Positions 54,878 through 62,650 of a DNA stretch of 64,000 nucleotides are shown here, one piece after another. The DNA is from JALHUB01 sp963719465 (GTDB lineage Bacteria; Chloroflexota; Dehalococcoidia; DSTF01; JALHUB01), in contig OY970386.1 in assembly GCA_963719465.1 (NCBI GenBank), positions 558,001 through 622,000 of the forward strand, given 5' to 3'. Every line of letters begins with the position of its first letter. The first letter of the stretch is position 1. A program made the translations under genes and the position numbers. The notes under the pieces are model-generated. The model saw only the letters and a program-made list of their open reading frames with translations. It was not told the DNA's origin and did not search any database.

Positions 54878-57028
54878 ATGGCAACGCTGGACGAACCGTA
54901 CGAGCGCAAGCGTCCCCTCGAAAGGATAGCCGCTCTTCCCGCCATCTCCCTCCACGCCGCCTCGCTCATCGGCGTTCTGAGCCTCGCGGCCGTCCTCTAC
55001 ATGTGGAACCTGACCGACAACGGCTATGGCAACACGTTCTATGCGGCGGCCGTCAGGAGCATGACCGAAAGCTGGCACAACTTCTTCTTCGCCTCGTACG
55101 ACCCGGGCGGGTTCATCACGGTGGACAAGCCGCCCGTCTTCCTCTGGTTCGGCGCGGCCTTCGCACGCATCTTCGGCTATTCGAGCTGGTCGATCCTTTT
55201 CCCCAGCGCTCTCGCCGGCGTTGCCAGCGTTGCCCTGCTCTGGCTGATCGTGCGCCGCTATTTCGGCCTGACTGCTGCCACGATCGCCGGCCTGGTCCTC
55301 GCCCTGACGCCCATAACCGTCGCCGTCAACCGCCTCAACCTGCCTGAGCCATTCCTCATGCTCGCACTCATCGGCGCCGCCGGCGCGGTTCTCCGGTCCC
55401 TGGAGAGCCGCCGCTGGTGGGCCTGGACCGCGCTCGCCGGCTTTCTTGTCGGCCTCGCCTTCAACATCAAGATGCTTGACGGCTGGATTCCCGGGCCAGC
55501 GCTCGCGATGGCACCGGTCGTTGGCATGGCGGCCCTAACGAGAGCCTCAATCCGCCGGCTGGCGGGACAGCTCGTCGTCCTTGGCCTGGTGACGCTGGTC
55601 GTCTCCGCCTCCTGGATGGTCGTCGTCGACGCCTGGCCGGCTTCGCAACGACCCTACATCGGCGGCAGCACGAACAATACCGTCTTGAACCTGGCCCTCG
55701 GCTACAACGGCTTCGGGCGAATGGACGGCACGAACCAGGGCGGCGGAGCCCCCGCCAACGTCAGTATTCCCAGGCCCACCTTCAACCAGAACCGGAACGT
55801 CCCGAATGGTGGATCGCCGTTCGGAGCTGGACCCGCTGCACCGCCGGGCCAGATGCCCGGAACGGCGAACGGCCCGCGAAGCCAGCCGCCTAGTCCTAGG
55901 AACAACGGCGGCGGAGCGTTCGGCGCATTCAGGGGCGCCGGCGGCATCATAGGCGGCATTCCAAGCATGTTCCGGATGTTCGACCAGGCGAACGGCGGCC
56001 AGATCGGCTGGCTGCTGCCGTTCGCTGTCTTCGGCGGGCTCATCGCTTTCTGGCACTGGCGCCGCGACCCGCTGCGACGCGCCTTCGCAGCGTTGTTCGT
56101 GGGCTGGATCATCCTGTACGCCGGCGTCTTCTCCTACGCCCAGGGAATCTACCACAGCTACTACACATCGGCGTTGGCGCCCGGTGTTGCGGCAGCAGTC
56201 GGCGTAGGCGCCGTCGCGGTGGCGGGAGCCGTTCGCCGCGACCGACGCTGGCTGCTGGTTGCCATTGGGCTGGTTGCGGTGACGCTCTGGACGCAGCTCA
56301 ACATCGAAAGCCGAACGCCGGACTTCTACGGCTGGGTTCGGCCGCTCACCGTCATCACAGCGCTGGTCAGCATCGCGACCATCGTCATGCTCACTCTGCG
56401 ACGGCGCCCCGCAATCACCGGCATTTCGATCAGCCTCGTCGGGCTGCTGCTTCTGCCCGGGGCCTGGTCGGTGAGCCAGGCGGCGAATCCATCGCTTAAC
56501 ACGACCCTGCCGCAGGCGGGACCGCAGCAAGGCGCTTCAGGCTCGACCTTCGGCTCGCAGGCGTTCGACAGCGGCACTGCACAGCTTGCGACCTGGCTAA
56601 GAGGGCACAACGACCCCTCCGCAACCTGGCAGCTGGCCGTAACAAGCTCTCAGAACGCTTCCAGGCTCATCGCGCAGTACGACATCTCCGTCATGGCGAT
56701 GGGCGGCTTCATGGGGACGGATAACGCAATATCCATAAGTCGCTTTGCCGACCTCGTGCAGTCAGGCGCGATTCGCTACGTGCTGACCAACGATCGAGGC
56801 GGATTCGGCATGCCCTTTGGGACAACGCGGGGCGCTCGGTCCGGCCGTTCGTTCAGCGGCGGAGTGACGGCGCTTCCCACTTTCTCGGGATGGATGACGA
56901 GCCCCACAGAGGTGATGGCAGCGGTCCAGAACGCCTGCACGCCCGTCAGCGACGCTCCGTCCAGCTACCAGGGCGTTCTCTACGACTGCGCCGGCCAGGC
57001 GACCGCGCTGCACCAGCTAGCGCCCTGA
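54878..57028 (+). CDS. GT39/ArnT-PMT family membrane glycosyltransferase
   Basis: 716-residue polytopic GT-C glycosyltransferase that uses a lipid-linked sugar. The first extracytoplasmic loop has MWNLTDNGYGNTFYAAAVRSM and SYDPGGFITVDKPPVFLWFG (catalytic Asp region). About 10-12 helices follow. Between helices, residues about 282-358 are a Gly/Pro/Asn-rich low-complexity insert. A soluble C-terminal domain (about 545-716) ends the protein. Acceptor (protein or cell-wall glycan) unknown. ATG 54878; divergent from the SPL-like gene. Confidence 0.9.
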   Translation: MATLDEPYERKRPLERIAALPAISLHAASLIGVLSLAAVLYMWNLTDNGYGNTFYAAAVRSMTESWHNFFFASYDPGGFITVDKPPVFLWFGAAFARIFGYSSWSILFPSALAGVASVALLWLIVRRYFGLTAATIAGLVLALTPITVAVNRLNLPEPFLMLALIGAAGAVLRSLESRRWWAWTALAGFLVGLAFNIKMLDGWIPGPALAMAPVVGMAALTRASIRRLAGQLVVLGLVTLVVSASWMVVVDAWPASQRPYIGGSTNNTVLNLALGYNGFGRMDGTNQGGGAPANVSIPRPTFNQNRNVPNGGSPFGAGPAAPPGQMPGTANGPRSQPPSPRNNGGGAFGAFRGAGGIIGGIPSMFRMFDQANGGQIGWLLPFAVFGGLIAFWHWRRDPLRRAFAALFVGWIILYAGVFSYAQGIYHSYYTSALAPGVAAAVGVGAVAVAGAVRRDRRWLLVAIGLVAVTLWTQLNIESRTPDFYGWVRPLTVITALVSIATIVMLTLRRRPAITGISISLVGLLLLPGAWSVSQAANPSLNTTLPQAGPQQGASGSTFGSQAFDSGTAQLATWLRGHNDPSATWQLAVTSSQNASRLIAQYDISVMAMGGFMGTDNAISISRFADLVQSGAIRYVLTNDRGGFGMPFGTTRGARSGRSFSGGVTALPTFSGWMTSPTEVMAAVQNACTPVSDAPSSYQGVLYDCAGQATALHQLAP

Positions 57029-57037
57029 CAGTGAGGC

Positions 57038-57051
57038 GTAACAATTGTTAC
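57038..57051. promoter_or_regulatory. Palindrome upstream of the MacAB-like operon
   Basis: GTAACAATTGTTAC, a perfect 14-base inverted repeat, 113 bases before the adaptor gene and just after the GT39 stop. It could be an operator for this operon; the half-site GTAAC is inverted here, in contrast with the direct repeats at amt and kdp. No -10 was assigned with confidence in this gap (TATTTT or TTGTAT near 57091-57100). Confidence 0.45.
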
Positions 57052-57163
57052 AATTCCGCAACCACTTCGCGACCGACTCAAGGCTAACCTTATTTTGTAT
57101 GGAAGGCCTCAAGGGTAGCGCCGGGCGATTCAGCGACCAGCCCGTCGCAGGGAGGAGCAGACG

Positions 57164-59206
57164 ATGACCAACGCAGAAGAAGACTACGATGACTTTCTAG
57201 ACGAAGGCGGCCATCGCTGGCGCAAACGACTCATTCTTTCCCTGGTCGCAGGACTCTTCGTCATCGCCATCGCGACGGCAGTTTGGGCCGTCTTCCTGCG
57301 TGACGGCGGCTCTACGGCCGCCCAGACGCAGACGGCCAAGGTCACGCGCGGCACGATCACGAAGACGATAACCACCAGCGCGACGGCAGCCTCGCAATCC
57401 ACGGCCAACCTCTCGTTCGGCCAGTCAGGTCTAGTCACAGCGGTGAACGTGAAGGTCGGACAGGCCGTCAAGCAGGGGGACATTCTTGCCCAAATGGAGT
57501 CGCAATCGCTTCAGGACGCCGTCACCAAGGCGCAGGTCAGCCTCACCGAAGCTCAGACGAAGCTGAACACGATGCTCCAGGGCAGCACTGCCGACGAGCT
57601 CGCTTCCGCCGACCAGGCCGTCACCCAGGCGCAATCCAACCTCGACAAGGCCAACACCGCCCTCAACGACCTTTACAACCCTACCAGCGATAGCATCAGT
57701 TCCGCCCAGCAAGCCGTGCTTTCGGCTCAGTCGGCTCTGACGAAGGCGCAGCAGGCACGCTCGGCGCTCGACACGAACTACAGCGACAGCAAGGACGCCG
57801 CGCAGACAGCCGTCGACAACGCGAAGAACGATCTGGCAACCGCAGAGGCGAAACTCCAGGGCGCGGAGCTCGCCTGCCCAGACGTGTCCCTCTCGGTACC
57901 TCTGACTTCATCGGACCGGAGCACCCTGAACGGCATCGTCGCCAGCACTCCGGCCGCGTCCTCAGCCACACCTGACGCGACGCCGGGCGTCTGCACCGTT
58001 TCCGCTGCCTCCGCCATTCTGACAGCAAACTCCGCCTACGTTACGGCCGATAGCGCGTACCAGACTGCCAAGGACAATCTCGACAAGCTGGGCGACGGCC
58101 CCGACGCGAACGACGTGTCCGTAGCGGACGCCAACGTCCAATCGGCGCAGCTTGCGCTGCAATCGGCGAACGACAAGCTGGCGGCGCTCAGCAACCCCTC
58201 GGCTGACGACGTGAGCCAGGCGCAGCAAGCGGTGCAGTCGGCCCAGGACGCCCTCACTGCCGCCCAGACCAAACGCGACACCACCTACCAAGGCTCCACG
58301 CCAGCAGATATCCAGTCGCAGCAAGACCAGATCACGCTGGACCAGATCGCCGTGAACGAGGCGAAGAAGAACCTGGAGAACGCGGAGATCATAGCCCCGT
58401 TTGATGGGACGGTCGCGGCCCTCAACGTCAACGTTGGCGACACTGTGGGAGGCGGTTCGTCGTCGAGCGCGTCGAGCAGTTCGAGTTCGGCAATCGTCCT
58501 CAACACGCCCAACGCGCTCGTCCTGAACGTGAGCATCGGCGAAACGGACATGCCGAACGTCAAAGTCGGCCAGATGGGCACGGCAACCTTCGACGCGATA
58601 ACGGGCACAGTTTTCCCCATCACGATTGACTCAATCGGAACGAACGCGACGACGACGCAGGGCGTAGTGACCTACCAGGCGAAGGCGCACATCGTCAGCG
58701 GCGGCCAGGGCGCCAGGCTCGGCACGGCCCGACAGTCCGGGAGCTCCGCCGCTTCGCCCACGCCCGGCGCTTCGCAACCTAATGCGCAGGCCACGCCCGG
58801 GGCGCAGCCAGAGGCCCAAGCCACTCCAGGCGCTAGCCCCACTGCCAGCGCGCAGCCGGTGGCCGGCATGAACGCCTCGGTCACAATCATCGTCGACCAG
58901 GCGCAGGACGTGCTAATGGTCCCCAGCTCCGCGATTCAGCGCGACGGGCAGAATGAGGTCGTCAACGTCCAGAACGACGACGGCTCGACCGGCCGCCAGA
59001 CGGTGACGACCGGCCTGACGAACGGCACCAGCACGGAGATCTCGGACGGCCTCACCGAAGGCCAGACGGTGATCATCCCCGGCGCAACGGCCTCGACGAC
59101 GACTACGACGAGCGCCACGTCTTCTCGAACCGGGAGCGCGGGCTCGTTCTTTGGTGGAGGTGGAGGCGTAATCCCCGGGGCCGGCGCCGGCCGCGGAGGG
59201 GACTGA
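57164..59206 (+). CDS. MacA/HlyD-type membrane fusion (adaptor) protein
   Basis: 680-residue adaptor of an ABC exporter. One N-terminal membrane anchor (LILSLVAGLFVIAIATAVWAVFL, about 22-44), the first half of the biotinyl-lipoyl domain (LSFGQSGLVTAVNVKVGQAVKQGDILAQME), a very long alpha-helical hairpin (about 115-400) rich in Ala/Gln/Asp, the returning lipoyl half (IIAPFDGTVAALNVNVGDTVGGG), a beta-barrel region and a Pro/Gln/Ala low-complexity insert (about 525-565). Ser/Thr- and Gly-rich tail. GGGAGGAG precedes ATG 57164. No outer-membrane TolC is expected in this lineage, so the adaptor probably spans only the wall. Confidence 0.9.
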   Translation: MTNAEEDYDDFLDEGGHRWRKRLILSLVAGLFVIAIATAVWAVFLRDGGSTAAQTQTAKVTRGTITKTITTSATAASQSTANLSFGQSGLVTAVNVKVGQAVKQGDILAQMESQSLQDAVTKAQVSLTEAQTKLNTMLQGSTADELASADQAVTQAQSNLDKANTALNDLYNPTSDSISSAQQAVLSAQSALTKAQQARSALDTNYSDSKDAAQTAVDNAKNDLATAEAKLQGAELACPDVSLSVPLTSSDRSTLNGIVASTPAASSATPDATPGVCTVSAASAILTANSAYVTADSAYQTAKDNLDKLGDGPDANDVSVADANVQSAQLALQSANDKLAALSNPSADDVSQAQQAVQSAQDALTAAQTKRDTTYQGSTPADIQSQQDQITLDQIAVNEAKKNLENAEIIAPFDGTVAALNVNVGDTVGGGSSSSASSSSSSAIVLNTPNALVLNVSIGETDMPNVKVGQMGTATFDAITGTVFPITIDSIGTNATTTQGVVTYQAKAHIVSGGQGARLGTARQSGSSAASPTPGASQPNAQATPGAQPEAQATPGASPTASAQPVAGMNASVTIIVDQAQDVLMVPSSAIQRDGQNEVVNVQNDDGSTGRQTVTTGLTNGTSTEISDGLTEGQTVIIPGATASTTTTTSATSSRTGSAGSFFGGGGGVIPGAGAGRGGD

Positions 59207-59208
59207 AC

Positions 59209-59976
59209 ATGACCGAGCTTCGAAACATGATCGAGCTTCGCGGCATATACAAGATATACCGCGCCGGTGACGTCCCGGTCCCCGCCCTACGCGGCATCGA
59301 CCTGGACATACGCCGCGGCGAGTTCCTGGCCATCGTCGGAGCGTCCGGCTCCGGCAAGTCGACGCTGATGCACATCCTCGGCTGCCTGGACCGGCCAACG
59401 CGCGGCAGCTATCGGTTCGAAGGGCACGACGTGCACCGCATGACCGACGCCCAGCTCGCGACGATACGGAACCGGCGCATCGGCTTCGTCTTTCAGTCGT
59501 TCAACCTGTTGTCCCGCTGGCCGGCGTCCGCCCAGGTCGAGTTGCCGCTCATCTACCGCGGCTCCAACCATCGAAAACAGATGGCGCTGAGAGCGCTGTC
59601 GGAGGTGGGCCTGCGGCATCGAGCGCACCACCGGCCGACGCAACTCTCCGGCGGCGAGCAGCAACGCGTCGCCATCGCCCGAGCGCTGGTCACGAATCCG
59701 GCGCTCATCCTGGCTGACGAGCCGACGGGCGCTCTCGACTCCAAGACGACGGTCGACCTGATGGAGATGTTCGCGCGCCTCAACAGCCAGCGCGGCCAGA
59801 CGATTGTGCTGGTGACGCACGAGATGGAGGTCGCCGCCTACGCCCATCGGGTCGTCCAGATGCTCGATGGGCGCATCGTCTTCGACGGGCCGACGAAGGA
59901 CATCATCCCAGAGCATATTGCCCCCAAGATCGGGGAGTTGGCTCCCTCCGCGGCGCGAGAGGAGGCGAAGGCATGA
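59209..59976 (+). CDS. MacB-type ABC transporter ATPase (LolD-like)
   Basis: 255-residue ATPase of the MacB/LolD/FtsE group. Walker A GASGSGKST (about 46-54), Q-loop FVFQSFNLL, signature LSGGEQQRVAIARALV, Walker B ALILADEPTGALD, H-loop LVTHEME. ATG 59209 follows GGAGGGG and is two bases after the adaptor gene; an internal ATG at 59227 is possible. Stop overlaps the permease start. Confidence 0.95.
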   Translation: MTELRNMIELRGIYKIYRAGDVPVPALRGIDLDIRRGEFLAIVGASGSGKSTLMHILGCLDRPTRGSYRFEGHDVHRMTDAQLATIRNRRIGFVFQSFNLLSRWPASAQVELPLIYRGSNHRKQMALRALSEVGLRHRAHHRPTQLSGGEQQRVAIARALVTNPALILADEPTGALDSKTTVDLMEMFARLNSQRGQTIVLVTHEMEVAAYAHRVVQMLDGRIVFDGPTKDIIPEHIAPKIGELAPSAAREEAKA

Positions 59977-61271
59977 TCGTCTTCAGCATGATCCAGTCAG
60001 CGGTGATGGCGCTGACCACGAACAAGCTGCGTACCATCCTCACCATGCTTGGAATCGTTATTGGCGTGGCCGCGGTCATCGCTCTCATGGCGGCAGGCCA
60101 GGGCGCGAAGCAGGGCGTAACGAAAGAGGTAAGCGGGCTCGGCAGCAACCTCCTCTTCATTCAGTCCCAGAACAACACGAGCAGCACCAGCACCAGCACC
60201 AGCAGTAGTAGCAGCACCGCCAGCAGAAGCACCAGATCATTCAACCCCTTTTCCCTGACGACTGACGACGCTACCGCCCTGCAGAACAACCCGCAACTCC
60301 CCAACGTCAGCGCCGTAGTCGCCCAGTACAGCCTGACCCTCGACACCCAGCTCACAGGCAACGGGCGCACGGCGACGGCAACGTCGATGACCGCGACCCA
60401 GCCCGACTACACATCCGTCCGCGACTGGAAGGTGGCGACGGGCAGCTTCATCACCGACGACGACATGACCACCAAGGCCACGAACGTCGTGCTGGGAGCG
60501 CAGGTGGCGCAGGACCTCTTCGACACACCGGCGAACGCCATCGGCCAGGACGTTCGCCTCAGCTTCGGCCCGTTCTCTCTAGACCTTACGGTCGAAGGCG
60601 TCATGGAACCGCGCGGTGCCGCCGGCACCGGCACCGACGACACGACGATAATCGTGCCGCTCACCACTTTCCAGGAGAGAGTGCCATTCGGCCGCAGTCC
60701 GACGGGACAATCGAACATTCAGGAGATCATCGTCAAAGTCTCCTCCAGCGACAAGGTGGACCAGACCAAGGCCGCCATCAACACCGTCATGCTGGACCGC
60801 CACCAGACCCAGGACTTCGTGGTGCAGTCGCAGAGTGACCTGACGTCGGCAGCTAGGAACGTCAGCAAGACGCTCACGATACTTCTCGGCGCCATCGCCG
60901 GCATCTCGCTGATCGTCGGCGGCATCGGCACGATGAACATCATGCTCGTGTCGGTCACGGAAAGGACGCGCGAGATCGGCATCCGCAAGGCAGTCGGCGC
61001 CAAGCGGCAGGACATCCTGATCCAGTTCATCATCGAGGCGCTGCTGGTCACGCTGGTCGGCGGCGCTATCGGCATCCTGGTCGGAGTGCTGGCGGCGAGG
61101 CTTGCCAACGGCGAGTCATTCGGCACCAGCTCTGCGGTTACCACGCTGGTGACGCCGTTCAGTATCATAGTCGCCTTCACGGTCTCGGCCGCCATCGGCC
61201 TGTTCTTCGGCATCTACCCGGCTTTCCGGGCATCTCGCCTCGACCCCATCGAGGCGCTACGTAGCGAGTAA
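59973..61271 (+). CDS. MacB-type ABC permease (FtsX-like)
   Basis: 432-residue mechanotransmission-type permease: helix 1 (LRTILTMLGIVIGVAAVIALMAAG), a large extracytoplasmic MacB_PCD domain (about 45-300) that begins with a Ser/Thr-rich low-complexity stretch (about 68-88), and three C-terminal helices (FtsX domain, GGIGTMNIMLVSVTERTREIGIRKAVGAKR). It ends with the usual ASRLDPIEALRSE. Works with the ATPase and adaptor to export a peptide or small molecule; substrate unknown. ATGA overlap with the ATPase gene. Confidence 0.95.
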   Translation: MIVFSMIQSAVMALTTNKLRTILTMLGIVIGVAAVIALMAAGQGAKQGVTKEVSGLGSNLLFIQSQNNTSSTSTSTSSSSSTASRSTRSFNPFSLTTDDATALQNNPQLPNVSAVVAQYSLTLDTQLTGNGRTATATSMTATQPDYTSVRDWKVATGSFITDDDMTTKATNVVLGAQVAQDLFDTPANAIGQDVRLSFGPFSLDLTVEGVMEPRGAAGTGTDDTTIIVPLTTFQERVPFGRSPTGQSNIQEIIVKVSSSDKVDQTKAAINTVMLDRHQTQDFVVQSQSDLTSAARNVSKTLTILLGAIAGISLIVGGIGTMNIMLVSVTERTREIGIRKAVGAKRQDILIQFIIEALLVTLVGGAIGILVGVLAARLANGESFGTSSAVTTLVTPFSIIVAFTVSAAIGLFFGIYPAFRASRLDPIEALRSE

Positions 61272-61295
61272 GAGCAAGAAACGGAGGTAGCGAGG

Positions 61296-61922
61296 GTGAA
61301 CAGGGGACGAATCCGGCCGGCAATCATAGCTCCGGCGCTTCTGACGCTTATTGTCGGAGTCGCCGCAGTCTCGACGGCCTGCGGCGGCGGTTCAAGCAAA
61401 GCGGCTTCGACGCCGACGGCAATGCCGCTGCCTTCTCAGGGCGCCGCTGCACAAGGGACGCCCCGCTTCCGCGGCACCGGGACGCCCGGCGCCCTTGAGA
61501 CGGCCCGCGCCGAAGGCACGCCCTTCCCGTTTGGTACTCCGGGAGCTTTCGGAACCCCCGGCGCCCGTGGCGGAATGTTCCTGGGCAACATCAACCCCGC
61601 CCTGGCCGACTTCCTCGGCATCTCCCAGGACCAGCTCCAATCTGAGCTCTCCGCTCAGGGCGCGACAATGGCGACGGTCGCCCAGGCGCACGGAAAGTCG
61701 CGCGACGACCTGAAGGCCTTCTTGACGCAGCAAATCCAGACCAGCGCCAACCAGGCGGTAGCCAATGAACAGATCACCCAGGACCAGGCAAACCAGATGG
61801 TGCAGAGCACGACGAGCAATCTCGATAGCATTATCGACGGGAATGGATCCCGCGGGTTCGGCAGGCCGCCTGGAGCCGAAGGCACACCGGGACCGCAAGA
61901 GACGCCTCCGGCAACGCCTTGA
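61296..61922 (+). CDS. Putative lipoprotein, unknown function
   Basis: 208-residue exported protein. Signal peptide (IIAPALLTLIVGVAAVSTAC), with Cys29 in VSTACGGG as a likely lipidation site although the lipobox is imperfect. Next, a Thr/Pro/Gly low-complexity segment (about 35-92) and a helical domain (NPALADFLGISQDQLQSELS ... HGKSRDDLKAFLTQQIQ ... ITQDQANQMVQ). Similar helical domains are common in actinobacterial and Chloroflexota secreted proteins. GTG 61296 follows GGAGG. It sits between the exporter and the two-component genes and may be functionally linked. Confidence 0.75.
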   Translation: MNRGRIRPAIIAPALLTLIVGVAAVSTACGGGSSKAASTPTAMPLPSQGAAAQGTPRFRGTGTPGALETARAEGTPFPFGTPGAFGTPGARGGMFLGNINPALADFLGISQDQLQSELSAQGATMATVAQAHGKSRDDLKAFLTQQIQTSANQAVANEQITQDQANQMVQSTTSNLDSIIDGNGSRGFGRPPGAEGTPGPQETPPATP

Positions 61923-61974
61923 GTTGCTGGTAGGATCGCCGGCACTGCAAAATGGAATAAGGTGCGATGAGAAC

Positions 61975-62649
61975 ATGGACGAAAAGCCGATTCTGGTAGC
62001 CGACGACGACGCCCATACCGTCGAGCTCGTCTCGTTGTACCTGCGGCGCGCCGGCTACCGCGTCGAGACGGCCTCCGACGGGGAAGAGACGCTGCGCAAA
62101 GCGCGAGAATCGCTGCCGGCCCTGATCGTCCTCGACATCATGATGCCCGGCCCGGACGGCCTTCAGATATGCCGCAAGCTGCGCGGCCAGACGCCAATAC
62201 TGCTTCTGACCGCCCGGGCTTCGGATATCGACCGGATTGCCGGCCTGCGCCTCGGCGCCGACGACTACGTCACCAAGCCGTTCAACCCAGACGAGCTGGT
62301 CGCGCGGGTTGCCGCAGTGCTCCGTCGCGCCGGCCCTGCCCACGCCGCTCGAACGGAGCGAGTTCGGGTTGGAACCCTCTCCATGGATATCGATCGCCGT
62401 GAGGCGCGCGCCGACGGCGAATCGATTTCACTCACGCCGCGTGAATTTGACCTCCTGCTTGCGTTCGCCCACTTCCCCAACGTCGTGCTGGACCGGGACC
62501 GCCTTCTTGACCTCGCCTGGGGCACCTCGTTCTATGGCCATCGCACTGTCGACGTGCATGTGGCGCGGCTGCGCGAGAAGCTGGCCGACCGCGGCGTCCA
62601 CATCGAGACGGTCTGGGGCACAGGCTACCGTCTCGTGGCGGGTAACTAG
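61975..62649 (+). CDS. OmpR-family response regulator
   Basis: 224-residue regulator with a canonical receiver: acidic pocket VADDDAHT, phosphorylated Asp54 in LIVLDIMMPGPDG, and TKPFNPDEL Lys. The winged-helix domain (about 125-222; LTPREFDLLLAFAHFPN, RTVDVHVARLREKL, TVWGTGYRL) follows. ATG 61975 chosen by homology; a weak GGTG-type ribosome site is present. Its kinase is encoded immediately downstream. It probably controls the adjacent exporter. Confidence 0.95.
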   Translation: MDEKPILVADDDAHTVELVSLYLRRAGYRVETASDGEETLRKARESLPALIVLDIMMPGPDGLQICRKLRGQTPILLLTARASDIDRIAGLRLGADDYVTKPFNPDELVARVAAVLRRAGPAHAARTERVRVGTLSMDIDRREARADGESISLTPREFDLLLAFAHFPNVVLDRDRLLDLAWGTSFYGHRTVDVHVARLREKLADRGVHIETVWGTGYRLVAGN

Positions 62650-62650
62650 C

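Noticed and set aside
57058..57073. GCAAC-N6-GCGAC as a fourth member of the amt/kdp box set
   Set aside because: Ten bases after the second unit there is no -10-like hexamer (CTAACC), and the repeats are poor.
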